A DNA stretch of 64,000 bases from an uncultured Alphaproteobacteria bacterium. GTDB taxonomy: Bacteria > Pseudomonadota > Alphaproteobacteria > Caulobacterales > Caulobacteraceae. The notes below the pieces were generated by a model that ran no database searches, was not told the DNA's origin, and worked only from the letters and a program-made list of their open reading frames with translations. Made by a program: the position numbers and the translations under genes. Positions 51,857-60,985 of the stretch are shown piece by piece (position 1 is the stretch's first letter; every line of letters begins with the position of its first letter). The stretch lies in NCBI GenBank assembly GCA_903909375.1, contig CAIVVM010000005.1:1-64000 (forward strand), read 5' to 3'.

Positions 51857-52501
51857 GTGACTGAAGCCCACAAAAGTCTCGCCCTGCCGGCGCTCCAGAA
51901 GCGCGGCCGTGACCGCCAGCAATCCTTGCTGGATGCTGCTGAAGCGCTGATCGTGGAACGGGGGCTTGAGGGGTTCGCGATGGCGGATGTCGCGAAGCGC
52001 GCCAAGGCTGCGCATGGCTCTCTTTACCAGTTCTTCGCGTCGCGGACGGCCATTCTGGTGACGCTCCACGCCCGTCACATGGAGCGGCTGCAGGCTGCCT
52101 TGGCCGGCGCCAGCGCTACGCTCAAGGCCGGGCCCGCGCGCCCTCCGCCCAAGGTGTTCCTGGAGGCCTATCTGGCCCCGCTACAGGCATTCATGGCAGC
52201 GAACCCTGCCTATCGGATCCTGCGGCTTGGCATGCCGGAAGACTGGGAGGGCGCGGGTCAGGAAGCTACCCTCGATTCCGGCGTGGTCACAGAGTTGACC
52301 AACATGCTGGCCTGGCTTGCGCCAGAGGCGCCGGCCGCGACGCGAAATCTGTCAGCGCAGATCCTGCTGCAGGTGGTCGACGCCCTCTTTGTCCTGAATG
52401 CCTCCGACGACATGAAGGCGGAAGCCACGCGGTTGCTGGAGATGTATCTCGACGACCTGATCGGCCGGTACGCGGGGGTAGCATCCGGAGAGATCGCATA
52501 G
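51857..52501 (+). CDS. TetR-family transcriptional regulator
   Basis: The 214-residue protein starts at a GTG and has an N-terminal HTH (RQQSLLDAAEALIVERGLEG, then MADVAKRAKAAHGSLYQFFA) near residues 20-65, followed by an all-helical ligand domain. TetR proteins bind divergent operators and are released by a small ligand. Here the neighbouring amine oxidase and DUF411 operon is the likely target, and an amine could be the inducer (inference). Confidence 0.9.
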   Translation: MTEAHKSLALPALQKRGRDRQQSLLDAAEALIVERGLEGFAMADVAKRAKAAHGSLYQFFASRTAILVTLHARHMERLQAALAGASATLKAGPARPPPKVFLEAYLAPLQAFMAANPAYRILRLGMPEDWEGAGQEATLDSGVVTELTNMLAWLAPEAPAATRNLSAQILLQVVDALFVLNASDDMKAEATRLLEMYLDDLIGRYAGVASGEIA

Positions 52502-52562
52502 GTGAGACAGGCGCCAGATTCCTCGGTCACCCGCGCAGGCCAGATTCCCGCGGGTCTCCGGT

Positions 52563-52790
52563 CTATCGCCAGGGAAGGCCTTCCCGGGGCCATGGGGGAA
52601 ACCGGGCGACCAGACGGCCTTCGTGATGGACGAGGATCTGGTGGGGATGTTTGCTCTGGCCAATGGTGTCCAGCGCGTGGTCGTCGTTTCGGAACCACTG
52701 CTCCTGGCGCTCGAGGAGTTCTCCCGCCGCCCCCAGATAGCTGATGGTGTATGAAGCCACTGCGATCTTCCTGGCCGCTACCTCGATCAT
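52563..52790 (-). CDS. Small hypothetical protein
   Basis: The 75-residue protein reads MIEVAARKIAVASYTISYLG, then WFRNDDHALDTIGQSKHPHQ and GRLVARFPPWP. The alternation of strand-like and polar segments and the DDHALD/HPH pattern look like a genuine folded domain, and I believe similar short proteins exist in Caulobacterales, but I cannot name the family. It lies 61 bp from the TetR stop on the opposite strand and stands alone. Confidence 0.6.
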   Translation of the reverse strand: MIEVAARKIAVASYTISYLGAAGELLERQEQWFRNDDHALDTIGQSKHPHQILVHHEGRLVARFPPWPREGLPWR

Positions 52791-52968
52791 CCAGTAAAGG
52801 CCTTGCCTCAGGCGGGGCGTTGATTTCAGTCAAGACGGCCGTCCGAAATCAGACGATTTCTTGCAGGCACAGGGAACCTTTGCGCCGCGTCGAGCTTGAA
52901 GGTCGAAATGCTGCATTTTTCCGGGCTGCGGCAAGGGGCGGGATAGTGTCAGGTTCAACGTCGATGGC

Positions 52969-53337
52969 ATGCGCATGGCTACAGTCCTGATCGTCGAGGA
53001 CGAGATTTTCATTCGGCAGAACGCCGAGTGGATAATGGAAGATCTGGGCCACAGGTCCCTGGTCGCCGGCAGTCTTGTCGAAGCCATCGTCCATCTGTCT
53101 GCAGAGGCGGCCGTCGACGCCCTGTTTGTGGATATGCGGCTGGGTGAGTTCGCCCATGGCGGCTACGACGTCGCCAATCAGGCCATCGTACTGAAGCCCG
53201 GTCTGCGCGTGCTCTGTACCTCCGGGACCTGGCTCACCACGGAGATGATCGCCCGGTTCGTCCCGGGCGGCCGGTTCCTGCAGAAGCCCTATTCGCCCGC
53301 CGAACTGGGAAGCTCGCTGGAACAGCTTCTCGCCTGA
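52969..53337 (+). CDS. Single-domain response regulator (receiver)
   Basis: The 122-residue protein is a stand-alone REC domain: acidic pair in VLIVEDEIF, phospho-acceptor D55 in ALFVDMRLG, switch Thr/Ser in LCTSGTW and conserved Lys in FLQKPYSP. There is no output domain. A second ATG two codons later is an equally possible start. It lies 124 bp upstream of a hybrid kinase and could exchange phosphate with its HPt domain. Confidence 0.9.
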   Translation: MRMATVLIVEDEIFIRQNAEWIMEDLGHRSLVAGSLVEAIVHLSAEAAVDALFVDMRLGEFAHGGYDVANQAIVLKPGLRVLCTSGTWLTTEMIARFVPGGRFLQKPYSPAELGSSLEQLLA

Positions 53338-53461
53338 AGACCGAAGCCTCGGCAGCCAGACTGCGCCATACGGAACTGAGTCAGGATACTCCATCTCCAA
53401 GTCCAACGCCGACAAGGGCCTGGCGCTCCCGAAGGCCGGGGCGCCTGCGAGCGGCTCCAGA

Positions 53462-55774
53462 TTGAGTTCCGACGAGTCCAGGGTCGAGATCGGCGCCCTG
53501 CAGAGCGCGATCTTCAACAGCGCCAACTTCTCCAGCATCGCCACCGACGCCATGGGCGTGATCCAGATCTTCAACGTCGGGGCCGAGCGGATGCTGGGCT
53601 ATTCGGCCGCCGAGGTGATGAACAAGGTCACCCCGGCCGACATCTCCGATCCGCAGGAGCTGATCGCGCGCGCCGAGGCGCTCAGCGAGGAGCTTGGCGC
53701 CTCGATCACGCCGGGCTTCGAGGCCCTGGTGTTCAAGGCCTCACGCGGCATCGAGGACATCTACGAGCTGACCTACATCCGCAAGGACGGGAGCCGGTTT
53801 CCGGCGGTCGTGTCGGTCACGGCGCTGCGCGACGCCCAGGACGCCATCATCGGCTACCTGCTGATCGGCACTGACAACACCGCGCGCAAGGTGGTCGAAG
53901 AAGAACAGAAACAGGCCGAGCAGCGCCTGCGCGACCAGCAATTCTACACCCGCTCGCTGATTGAATCGAACATCGACGCCCTGATGACCACGGATCCTTC
54001 CGGCATCATCACCGACGTCAACAAGCAGATGGAAGCGCTCACCGGCTGTACGCGCGACGAACTTATCGGGGCGCCCTTCAAGGACTACTTCACCGATCCG
54101 GGGCGCGCCGAGGCCGCCATCAAGCGGGTGCTGCGCGAGAAGTCGGTCACCGACTATGAGCTCACCGCCCGCGCCCGCGACGGCAATCAGACGGTGGTGT
54201 CCTACAACGCGACCACATTCTACGACCGAAGCCGCAAATTGCAGGGCGTGTTCGCCGCGGCGCGGGACGTCACCGAGCGCAAGCGGGTGGAGGCGGAACT
54301 GCAGCAGGCCAAGGCCGCCGCCGAGAGCGCCAGCCGGACCAAGTCTGACTTTCTGGCGAGCATGAGCCACGAGATCCGCACGCCGATGAACTCGATCATG
54401 GGGATCGCGGACCTGCTGGCGAAGACGGCCCTGACGCCGGAGCAGGACAGGTATGTGCAGGTCTTTCGCCGCTCGGGCGACAACCTGCTCAATTTGATCA
54501 ACGACATCCTCGACCTTTCGAAGGTTGAAGCCTCCCAGCTCGAGCTGGAGCAGACGGGCTTCTCGCTGAATGATCACCTGGAGAAGGTGATCGAGATGGT
54601 GGCGCCGCGGGCGCTGGAAAAAGGCCTGACACTGACCTGCGAGATCGCGCCGGATGTGAACACCGAGCTGGTCGGCGACCCGACCCGGCTGCGGCAGGTG
54701 CTGCTCAATCTGCTGAGCAATGCGATCAAGTTCACCAACGCCGGCGCCGTGACCCTGCGGGTCGCGCCGGATGGGGACGCCGCGGTTCCGACAGCCGTCC
54801 GGTTTACCGTCTCGGACACCGGCATCGGTATCGCAGCCGAGCAACAGAGCCAGGTGTTTGAACGCTTCACCCAGGCGGACTCATCCACCACCCGGCGTTT
54901 CGGCGGCACGGGTCTGGGTCTGACGATTTCCAAGCGGCTGGTGGAGTTGATGGGCGGTCGCATGTGGGTCGAGAGCGAGGTGGGCAAGGGCAGCCTGTTC
55001 GCCTTCGCCGCACCCTACGAGATCTGGGTGGAGGCCAGTCGGCCGGAAGCCCAGCCGGTGGGCGAGGGCTCCAGGCCGGTGCTGTCGCCGCTGCGCATCC
55101 TGCTGGCCGAGGATTCTCCCGACAACTGCCTGATCGCCCTGGCCTATCTGGAGGACACGCCATACCTGGTGGAGATCGCAGCGACGGGGGCCATTGCCTG
55201 CGAGATGTTCGAAACCGGGCTCTATGACCTCGTCCTGATGGATCGGCAGATGCCGGTCATGGACGGCCTGACGGCCACGCGCCGGATCCGGGCCTGGGAA
55301 CAGGCCAACGGCCGGGCTGCGACGCCGATCATCGCCCTGACCGCCTCGGCCCTCAAGGGGGATCGGGAAACATGCCTGGCGGCGGGGTGCACGGCCTATC
55401 TGAGCAAGCCCATCAAGCAGGACGTCCTGCTGCAAGCGATCCGCGATCACGCTTCGGAGATCCCTCCCGAGGCCCCGGACCTGCCGGCGCCGAAGGCCTC
55501 CACTGACCGGGCGGCGAGGCGCATTGCCGAGCAGACGCCCGCCTATCTGGACGGTTGCCGACGTGACGTCGTCTCCATGCTGGCGGCGCTGGACCGGGCC
55601 GATTTCGAGGCTGTGATCATCCTGGGACACAATCTGAGGGGCTCGGGCGGCGGGTTCGGCCTCCAAGCCATCACCGACTTCGGAGTCGGCATCGAACTGT
55701 CGGCCGGGGACGCGGACGACAGCGGTACGCGTCGGTGGTTGGGCGAACTGACGGCCTATCTGGACGCCGTCTGA
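53462..55774 (+). CDS. Hybrid histidine kinase (PAS-PAS-HisKA-HATPase-REC-HPt)
   Basis: The 770-residue soluble protein has two PAS domains (about 15-140 and 160-280), HisKA with H303 in [20 protein letters not shown], HATPase with [13 protein letters not shown] and GTGLGLTI (to about 525), a receiver with LVLMDRQMP (about 545-665), and a C-terminal HPt-like domain with histidine in [14 protein letters not shown]. All phosphorelay steps are thus in one chain. The start is a TTG; the frame stays open upstream with no better start codon, so the N-terminus is uncertain. A terminator follows. Confidence 0.88.
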   Translation: MSSDESRVEIGALQSAIFNSANFSSIATDAMGVIQIFNVGAERMLGYSAAEVMNKVTPADISDPQELIARAEALSEELGASITPGFEALVFKASRGIEDIYELTYIRKDGSRFPAVVSVTALRDAQDAIIGYLLIGTDNTARKVVEEEQKQAEQRLRDQQFYTRSLIESNIDALMTTDPSGIITDVNKQMEALTGCTRDELIGAPFKDYFTDPGRAEAAIKRVLREKSVTDYELTARARDGNQTVVSYNATTFYDRSRKLQGVFAAARDVTERKRVEAELQQAKAAAESASRTKSDFLASMSHEIRTPMNSIMGIADLLAKTALTPEQDRYVQVFRRSGDNLLNLINDILDLSKVEASQLELEQTGFSLNDHLEKVIEMVAPRALEKGLTLTCEIAPDVNTELVGDPTRLRQVLLNLLSNAIKFTNAGAVTLRVAPDGDAAVPTAVRFTVSDTGIGIAAEQQSQVFERFTQADSSTTRRFGGTGLGLTISKRLVELMGGRMWVESEVGKGSLFAFAAPYEIWVEASRPEAQPVGEGSRPVLSPLRILLAEDSPDNCLIALAYLEDTPYLVEIAATGAIACEMFETGLYDLVLMDRQMPVMDGLTATRRIRAWEQANGRAATPIIALTASALKGDRETCLAAGCTAYLSKPIKQDVLLQAIRDHASEIPPEAPDLPAPKASTDRAARRIAEQTPAYLDGCRRDVVSMLAALDRADFEAVIILGHNLRGSGGGFGLQAITDFGVGIELSAGDADDSGTRRWLGELTAYLDAV

Positions 55775-55776
55775 GG

Positions 55777-55803
55777 CTCCGGAGACCGGTGCTCCGGAGT
55801 TTT
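55777..55803 (+). terminator. Rho-independent terminator of the hybrid kinase gene
   Basis: Two CTCCGGAG copies (55777-55784, 55792-55799) form an 8-bp stem with a 7-nt loop, followed by TTTT. It lies 2 bp after the stop codon. Confidence 0.8.
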
Positions 55804-55893
55804 CCGTCGATCGGTTTCCGGGAGGCGATGGCTGGCATGGCCCTTGCGATGCAACGGGGACTGCCAGGCCTATTTCTTCTTCCGGAGCACTCG

Positions 55894-56538
55894 ATGCGTA
55901 CTCGTCTTTTCGCGGCCGCCATTCTGGCCACCAGCCTTCTTGCCGCCAATACGGCCTCGGCGACGGTGATTCTGGCGTCGACTTTCGAGAACCCGCAGCT
56001 TTGTCGCGGCTGCTGGCAGGTTTTCCAGTCCGCCGATGGCTGGACCAAGCTGAGCGGCGCCGGCATCGAAATTCAGAACCACGCAGCCGGTAACCCGGCC
56101 GCCAACGGCGGCAACCAGTTCGTCGAACTCGATAGCCATTTCGCGGGCTCGAACAGTTCGATGTTCTATCAGTTCAACTACACCGGCGCGGTCACGCTCG
56201 ACTTCCTGTACTCGCCGCGCCCCAACATCCCCAACACCAGCAACGGCATCACGGTGTTTCTGGACAACGTTGACCTTATGCCGGGCGTCATCACGGGCGC
56301 CGGCGGTCCGACCACGTCCTGGACCCAGCACACCCGCAACTTCAACGTTGTCGCCGGACAGCGCTTGATCTTCTCGGCGGCCGGGACCCAGGACACCCTG
56401 GGCGGATACCTCGACAATATCAACATCACCGCCGTGCCGGAACCGGGCGCCTGGGCCCTGATGATCGGCGGCTTCGGCCTCGCCGGCGCAGCGCTTCGGC
56501 GCCGCCGCGCGGTCGTCGCCCGGGTTTCGATCCGCTAG
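55894..56538 (+). CDS. PEPxxWA-CTERM sorting-domain protein
   Basis: The 214-residue protein has a signal peptide (MRTRLFAAAILATSLLAANT, ending ASA), a beta-rich mature domain with FVELDSHFAGSNSSMFYQFN, and the C-terminal sorting signal VPEPGAWALMIGGFGLAGAA followed by RRRR. The alphaproteobacterial PEPxxWA-CTERM signal is thought to direct cleavage by an exosortase-type membrane protease and surface display. GGAG lies 9 nt before the ATG. No exosortase gene is visible in this window. Confidence 0.92.
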   Translation: MRTRLFAAAILATSLLAANTASATVILASTFENPQLCRGCWQVFQSADGWTKLSGAGIEIQNHAAGNPAANGGNQFVELDSHFAGSNSSMFYQFNYTGAVTLDFLYSPRPNIPNTSNGITVFLDNVDLMPGVITGAGGPTTSWTQHTRNFNVVAGQRLIFSAAGTQDTLGGYLDNINITAVPEPGAWALMIGGFGLAGAALRRRRAVVARVSIR

Positions 56539-56641
56539 CGTCCTGCAGACGGGAGGTCCGGCCGCATCAGGGGTGCAACCGGGGCCGAAGGGACTCTAGA
56601 CTGCGCGTCCAGACCCCTCGCGCTTCACCCGGACCCCGCCC

Positions 56642-57289
56642 ATGCCGCCGGTCATCACGGCCTTTGAGAGCTCTCCTGATCGTGGCCGCGGCCTGGCGCG
56701 CGACATGCGCGTGCGGTGGGCGCTGGAAGAGGCGGGCCAGCCCTATGAGGTGCGCCTGAAGTCCTTCGCCGCCCTGAAGGCGCCGGATCATCTGGCGCTG
56801 CACCCCTTCGGCCAGATTCCGACCTTCGAGGACGGCGGCCTCGTGCTGTTCGAATCCGGCGCCATCGTGCTTCACATCGGCGAGCGATACCCGGGCCTGC
56901 TGCCGTCCGATCCCGACGCCCGGGCGCGCGCCATTGGCTGGATGTTTGCGGCGCTGGACACCGTCGAGCCGCCGATCTGGGATGCGGCGATGGCCGGTCT
57001 GCTGGAGAGCGACAAGCCCTGGTGCGTCGAGCGTCAGCCGATCCTCGAGGCCCGCGCCCGCGTACGGCTGGACCAGCTCTCCCGGCACCTCGGCGACGCC
57101 GACTGGCTGGACGGCGCCTTCAGCGCCGGCGACCTGATGATGGTGACGGTGCTGCGCCGGGCGTCCGGCCTGCTGGCGGACTATCCGAAATTGGCCGCCT
57201 ACGTCGCGCGCGCCGAGGCCCGTCCGGCCTATCAGCGGGCGTTCGCGGCGCAGCTGGTGGTATTTGAGGGCGCGGCCCGGGACAGCTAG
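56642..57289 (+). CDS. Glutathione S-transferase family protein
   Basis: The 215-residue protein has an N-terminal thioredoxin-like domain (RVRWALEEAGQPYEVRLKSF, then HPFGQIPTFEDGGLVLFESG, with the cis-Pro and ES glutathione-binding pair) and a helical C-terminal domain (GDADWLDGAFSAGDLMMVTV). It probably conjugates or reduces with glutathione in the cytoplasm. The substrate is unknown. It lies 50 bp upstream of the RF3 gene. Confidence 0.9.
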   Translation: MPPVITAFESSPDRGRGLARDMRVRWALEEAGQPYEVRLKSFAALKAPDHLALHPFGQIPTFEDGGLVLFESGAIVLHIGERYPGLLPSDPDARARAIGWMFAALDTVEPPIWDAAMAGLLESDKPWCVERQPILEARARVRLDQLSRHLGDADWLDGAFSAGDLMMVTVLRRASGLLADYPKLAAYVARAEARPAYQRAFAAQLVVFEGAARDS

Positions 57290-57339
57290 GCGCCCGCCAC
57301 GCGCTTCCGCTCCGCGCCCCCACGTGATAGGCGCGCCGC

Positions 57340-58947
57340 ATGTCCAGCTCTCCTGCCGCCGAGGCCGCGCGCCGCCGCACCTTCGCGATCATCTCCCACC
57401 CCGACGCCGGCAAGACCACCTTGACGGAAAACCTGCTGCTGGCCGGCGGGGCGATCCGGGCGGCGGGCGCGGTGCGGGCGCGGGGGGAGAACCGGCGCAC
57501 CCGGTCCGACTGGATGAAGATCGAGCGCGAGCGCGGGATTTCCGTCTCGGCCTCGGTGATGACGTTCGACCACGACGGGCTGATGTTCAATCTGCTGGAC
57601 ACGCCGGGTCACGAGGACTTTTCGGAAGACACCTACCGCACCCTGACGGCCGCGGACGCCGCAGTCATGGTGCTGGACGCCGCCAAGGGCATCGAGCCCC
57701 AGACGCTGAAGCTGTTCGAGGTGTGCCGGCTTCGGGACATCCCGATCATCACCTTCATCAACAAGATGGACCGCGAGGCGCAGGATCCGTTCGAGTTGCT
57801 GGACGAGGTGTCGTCGAAGCTGGCGCTGGACCCGGCGCCGCTCTACTGGCCGGCCGGCTCGGGCGGGCGGTTCAAGGGGATGCTGGACCTGCGCCGCGAC
57901 ATGTTCCTGCCGTTCCAGAAGAAGGGCGGCGGCGCGGCGGGCGAGGACGACGGTCACCCGGATGCCATCGCGTTCCGGGGCAACGCAATCTCCCGCTACC
58001 TCGATCCCGACGAGCAGGAGGAGCTGTCGGACAATGCCGAGCTGGTGCTGGGCGCCGGCAAAACCTTTGACCCGCAGGCCTTCCTCGAAGGCCATATGAC
58101 GCCGGTGTTCTTCGGCTCGGCCCTGCGCCACTTCGGCGTCGACCAGCTGCTGGAGGGCCTGGGCGCCTATGCTCCGCCGCCAAAGGCAGTGGCTGCCCGC
58201 AAAGGGGCTGAGGCCATTCACGTGGCGCCGGGCGACCGTGAGGTCACCGGCTTTGTCTTCAAGGTCCAGGCCAATATGGACCCCAACCACCGCGACCGGA
58301 TCGCCTTCCTCAAGCTCTGCTCGGGAAAGTTCTCGCGCGGCATGAAGCTGAAGGTGCAGAACACGGGCAAGCAGCTCAGCGTCAACGCGCCGATGATGTT
58401 CTTCGCCTCGGATCGCGAGCTGGCTGAAGACGCCTTCGCCGGCGACGTGATCGGTATTCCCAATCACGGCGTGCTGCGAGTGGGTGACAGTCTTTCCGAG
58501 AGCGGGACCCTGCGGTTTGCCGGCCTCCCGAACTTCGCGCCGGAAATCCTGCAGCGGGTGCGGGTGAAGGATCCGCTGAAGGCCAAGCACCTGAAGAAGG
58601 CGCTGGAAAGCCTGGCAGAGGAGGGGGTGACCCAGCTGTTCCGCCCCGATCTGGGCGCGGACTTCATCGTCGGCGCGGTGGGCCAACTCCAGTTCGAGGT
58701 GATGGCCGATCGCTTGCGGGAGGAATACCAGCTGGACGTGATCTTCGAGCCCAGCCCCTTCGGCGAGGCCCGCTGGATCCTGGGCGAGAAGGCCGATCTC
58801 GAGGATTTCATTTCCAAGCATCGCAGCGCCATGGGGACCGATATCGACGAACAGCCGGTGTATCTGGCCAGGAGTTCGTGGGACGTCGGCTACGCCACCG
58901 ACCGCTACCCCAAGGTCCGCTTCGAGCGATCCAAGGAACGGGCGTAG
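57340..58947 (+). CDS. prfC: Peptide chain release factor 3
   Basis: The 535-residue GTPase has G1 ISHPDAGKTTLTE near residues 18-30, the switch region RGISVSASVM, G3 DTPGHEDFSED and G4 NKMD, followed by EF-Tu-like domain 2 and the RF3 C-terminal domain. Length and order match RF3, which recycles RF1/RF2 from terminated ribosomes in the cytoplasm. An insert of glycine/alanine-rich residues (KKGGGAAGEDDG) lies after the G domain. Confidence 0.95.
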   Translation: MSSSPAAEAARRRTFAIISHPDAGKTTLTENLLLAGGAIRAAGAVRARGENRRTRSDWMKIERERGISVSASVMTFDHDGLMFNLLDTPGHEDFSEDTYRTLTAADAAVMVLDAAKGIEPQTLKLFEVCRLRDIPIITFINKMDREAQDPFELLDEVSSKLALDPAPLYWPAGSGGRFKGMLDLRRDMFLPFQKKGGGAAGEDDGHPDAIAFRGNAISRYLDPDEQEELSDNAELVLGAGKTFDPQAFLEGHMTPVFFGSALRHFGVDQLLEGLGAYAPPPKAVAARKGAEAIHVAPGDREVTGFVFKVQANMDPNHRDRIAFLKLCSGKFSRGMKLKVQNTGKQLSVNAPMMFFASDRELAEDAFAGDVIGIPNHGVLRVGDSLSESGTLRFAGLPNFAPEILQRVRVKDPLKAKHLKKALESLAEEGVTQLFRPDLGADFIVGAVGQLQFEVMADRLREEYQLDVIFEPSPFGEARWILGEKADLEDFISKHRSAMGTDIDEQPVYLARSSWDVGYATDRYPKVRFERSKERA

Positions 58948-58981
58948 GGGTGTTGGTCGCTAGCAAGCGACATCCTCAAAC

Positions 58982-59132
58982 CGTGTTATCCCGGTTTTCG
59001 CGCAGCGAAAGACCGGGACCCATATGCATAGACTCTTCCGGATTGTGCGCCGCGTCCGGGAAGAGAACTGGCTTCACCCCCGGTGCTTATGGGTCCCGGT
59101 CTTTGTCCTCCGGCCAAAACCGGGATGACACG
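58982..59132. repeat. Large imperfect inverted repeat (about 150 bp)
   Basis: The left arm contains TTATCCCGGTTTTCGCG and AAGACCGGGACCCATATG; the right arm contains the complement, TTATGGGTCCCGGTCTTTG and CCAAAACCGGGATGACACG. Short inner arms (CTTCCGG / CCGGGAAG) extend the pairing. It fills most of the gap between prfC and the methylase gene and looks like a dispersed intergenic element of this bacterial group rather than a terminator. Confidence 0.75.
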
Positions 59133-59158
59133 CGTTGGGGCTTCGCGGGGGAGGTGAG

Positions 59159-60061
59159 ATGATCATTCTCTACGGGGTCCCGGCCCCTGGCCTCGTCGAT
59201 ATCCCGGCAAGGGCCCTGCAGGTCTCGCCCATGATCCCCGGCGCCGCCGACCTTGCAAACCAGCCCGACGACTCGGCGGAAGAGGCGATCATCCTGGCCC
59301 CCGGCGGCACACTGGAGCGGGACTATGTGCTGGCCCAGGCGCTTCGGGTGCTGCGCCCCGGCGGCCGGCTTCTGGCCTTCGCGCCCAAGGACAAGGGCGG
59401 CTCTCGCCTGAAGAAGGCGCTGGAGGCGTTCGGCTGCCAGGTGGTGGAGGATGCTCGCCGCCATCATCGGTTCTGCAGCGTGACGCGCCCTGAGACGCTC
59501 ATTGGTCTGGAGGCCGCCATCACCGCCGGCGCGCCGCGGATCGTGGAGGACCTTGGCGTCTGGTCCCAGCCGGGCGTGTTCAGCTGGGACCGGCTGGATC
59601 CTGGCAGCGCGCGGTTGATCGAGCTGCTGCCGCCGCTATCGGGGAAGGGCGCTGATCTTGGCTGCGGCGTCGGCCTGCTGGCGATCGCAGTGCTGACCTC
59701 CGGGCCCGTCACCGCGCTGACCTGCGTCGACCTGGACCGCCGGGCAGTGGACTGCGCGGCGCACAATCTGGACGATCCCCGCGCGAACGTGATCCAGGCC
59801 GATGTGCGCCGCCTGGGCGAAGATCTCTCGGGCCTCGACTTCGTGGTCATGAACCCGCCCTTCCACGACGGAGGCCGTGAGGATCGCGACCTGGGCGTGG
59901 CCTTTGTGCAGACCGCCGCGCGCTTGCTCCGCCGGGGCGGGGTTTGCTGGCTGGTGGCCAACCGGCACCTGCCCTATGAGGCGGCCCTTACCGCCGCCTT
60001 CGCCACGGTCACCGTCAAGGCCGACGCCGGCGGCTACAAGATCATCGAGGCGCGCAAGTGA
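59159..60061 (+). CDS. rsmC: Class I SAM methyltransferase, RsmC-like (16S rRNA m2G1207)
   Basis: The 300-residue protein has two related halves, as in RsmC/RlmG: a degenerate N-terminal one and a catalytic C-terminal one with motif I GADLGCGVGLLAIA near 172-185, CVDLDRRAVDCA and the N2-guanine motif MNPPFHDGG. It should methylate guanine in 16S rRNA. The start at 59159 has GGGGGAGGTGAG upstream. The stop overlaps the GTG of the pseudouridine synthase gene, so two rRNA-modifying enzymes are co-produced. Confidence 0.85.
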   Translation: MIILYGVPAPGLVDIPARALQVSPMIPGAADLANQPDDSAEEAIILAPGGTLERDYVLAQALRVLRPGGRLLAFAPKDKGGSRLKKALEAFGCQVVEDARRHHRFCSVTRPETLIGLEAAITAGAPRIVEDLGVWSQPGVFSWDRLDPGSARLIELLPPLSGKGADLGCGVGLLAIAVLTSGPVTALTCVDLDRRAVDCAAHNLDDPRANVIQADVRRLGEDLSGLDFVVMNPPFHDGGREDRDLGVAFVQTAARLLRRGGVCWLVANRHLPYEAALTAAFATVTVKADAGGYKIIEARK

Positions 60062-60798
60062 AACCGCCCAAGGTTCCGATGGCCCGGCTGGACCGGTTGC
60101 TGGCCAACCTCGGCTATGGCTCGCGCCGGGAGGTCAGCGCGCTGGTGGCCCATCGGCAGGTGGAACTCGATGGCGTGGTGATCAAGGACGCCGGCGCGCG
60201 CATTGCGCTGACCCCGGATCTGTCGTCGCGGATGACCGTCACGGGCCGGCCTCTCGACCCACCCGCGCCGCTGACGCTGATCATTCACAAGCCGCTGGAT
60301 GTGGTCTGCTCCCACAAGGAAGCGGGGCGCAGTGTGTATGAGTTGCTGCCGATGCGCTGGCGCGCGCGGATGCCGTCGCTGTCCACCATCGGTCGGCTGG
60401 ACAAGGACACCTCCGGCCTGTTGCTGATCACCGATGACGGCGACTTTCTCCACAGGGTGATTTCGCCGCGCCATCACGTGGCCAAGCGCTATGTGGTCAC
60501 CCTGGATCGTCCCCTGGAGGGCACGGAAGTCGACACCTTCGCGGCCGGCGCCCTGATGCTGGAAAGCGAGACCACGCCGCTGGCGCCCGCCACGCTGGAG
60601 ATCCTTGGCGAGCGGCTTGCCCGCCTGACGATCACCGAGGGACGTTACCATCAGGTCCGCCGGATGTTCGCCGCCGTCGGCAATCATGTGACCGCACTGC
60701 ACCGCGACCGGATTGGCGCCCTCGGCCTGCCGGATGACCTCGGCCCGGGAGAGTGGCGCGTGCTGTCGCCTGACGAGCAGGGCAGGATTTTCGCCTAA
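60058..60798 (+). CDS. rsuA: 16S rRNA pseudouridine synthase, RsuA/RluB family
   Basis: The 246-residue protein has an N-terminal S4 domain (RLDRLLANLGYGSRREVSAL), the catalytic aspartate in IGRLDKDTSGLLLITDDG near 116-133, and the C-terminal motif EGRYHQVRRMFAAVGNHV. This is the RsuA/RluB/RluE/RluF family; RsuA makes pseudouridine 516. The start is a GTG overlapping the methylase stop. Confidence 0.9.
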   Translation: MKPPKVPMARLDRLLANLGYGSRREVSALVAHRQVELDGVVIKDAGARIALTPDLSSRMTVTGRPLDPPAPLTLIIHKPLDVVCSHKEAGRSVYELLPMRWRARMPSLSTIGRLDKDTSGLLLITDDGDFLHRVISPRHHVAKRYVVTLDRPLEGTEVDTFAAGALMLESETTPLAPATLEILGERLARLTITEGRYHQVRRMFAAVGNHVTALHRDRIGALGLPDDLGPGEWRVLSPDEQGRIFA

Positions 60799-60885
60799 AG
60801 TGTTAACAGATAGGCCGAATTGATCGTGGATCGCCTCGGCGAATACTGCAGTAAGGCTACATCGACGTTAACCATACCGTGCAAG

Positions 60886-60901
60886 TTAACCACTTGTTAA
60901 A
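60886..60901 (+). promoter_or_regulatory. CtrA-box-like site (TTAA-N7-TTAA)
   Basis: TTAA at 60886-60889, seven nt, TTAA at 60897-60900 and then A, close to the CtrA consensus TTAA-N7-TTAAC. Two further TTAAC tetramers lie at 60803 and 60868. It is 85 bp upstream of the ATG of the next gene. Confidence 0.55.
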
Positions 60902-60985
60902 GTCTGCGGCTCCGGCTTTGCTGTGTTCCGAGAGGGTCCGGTCAGGTCGTTCCAACGTGGGACGCCGTCGGGTTCGGAGTCGGTC

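Noticed and set aside
57286..58821. 511-residue minus-strand frame opposite prfC
   Set aside because: Antisense shadow of a clear RF3 gene.
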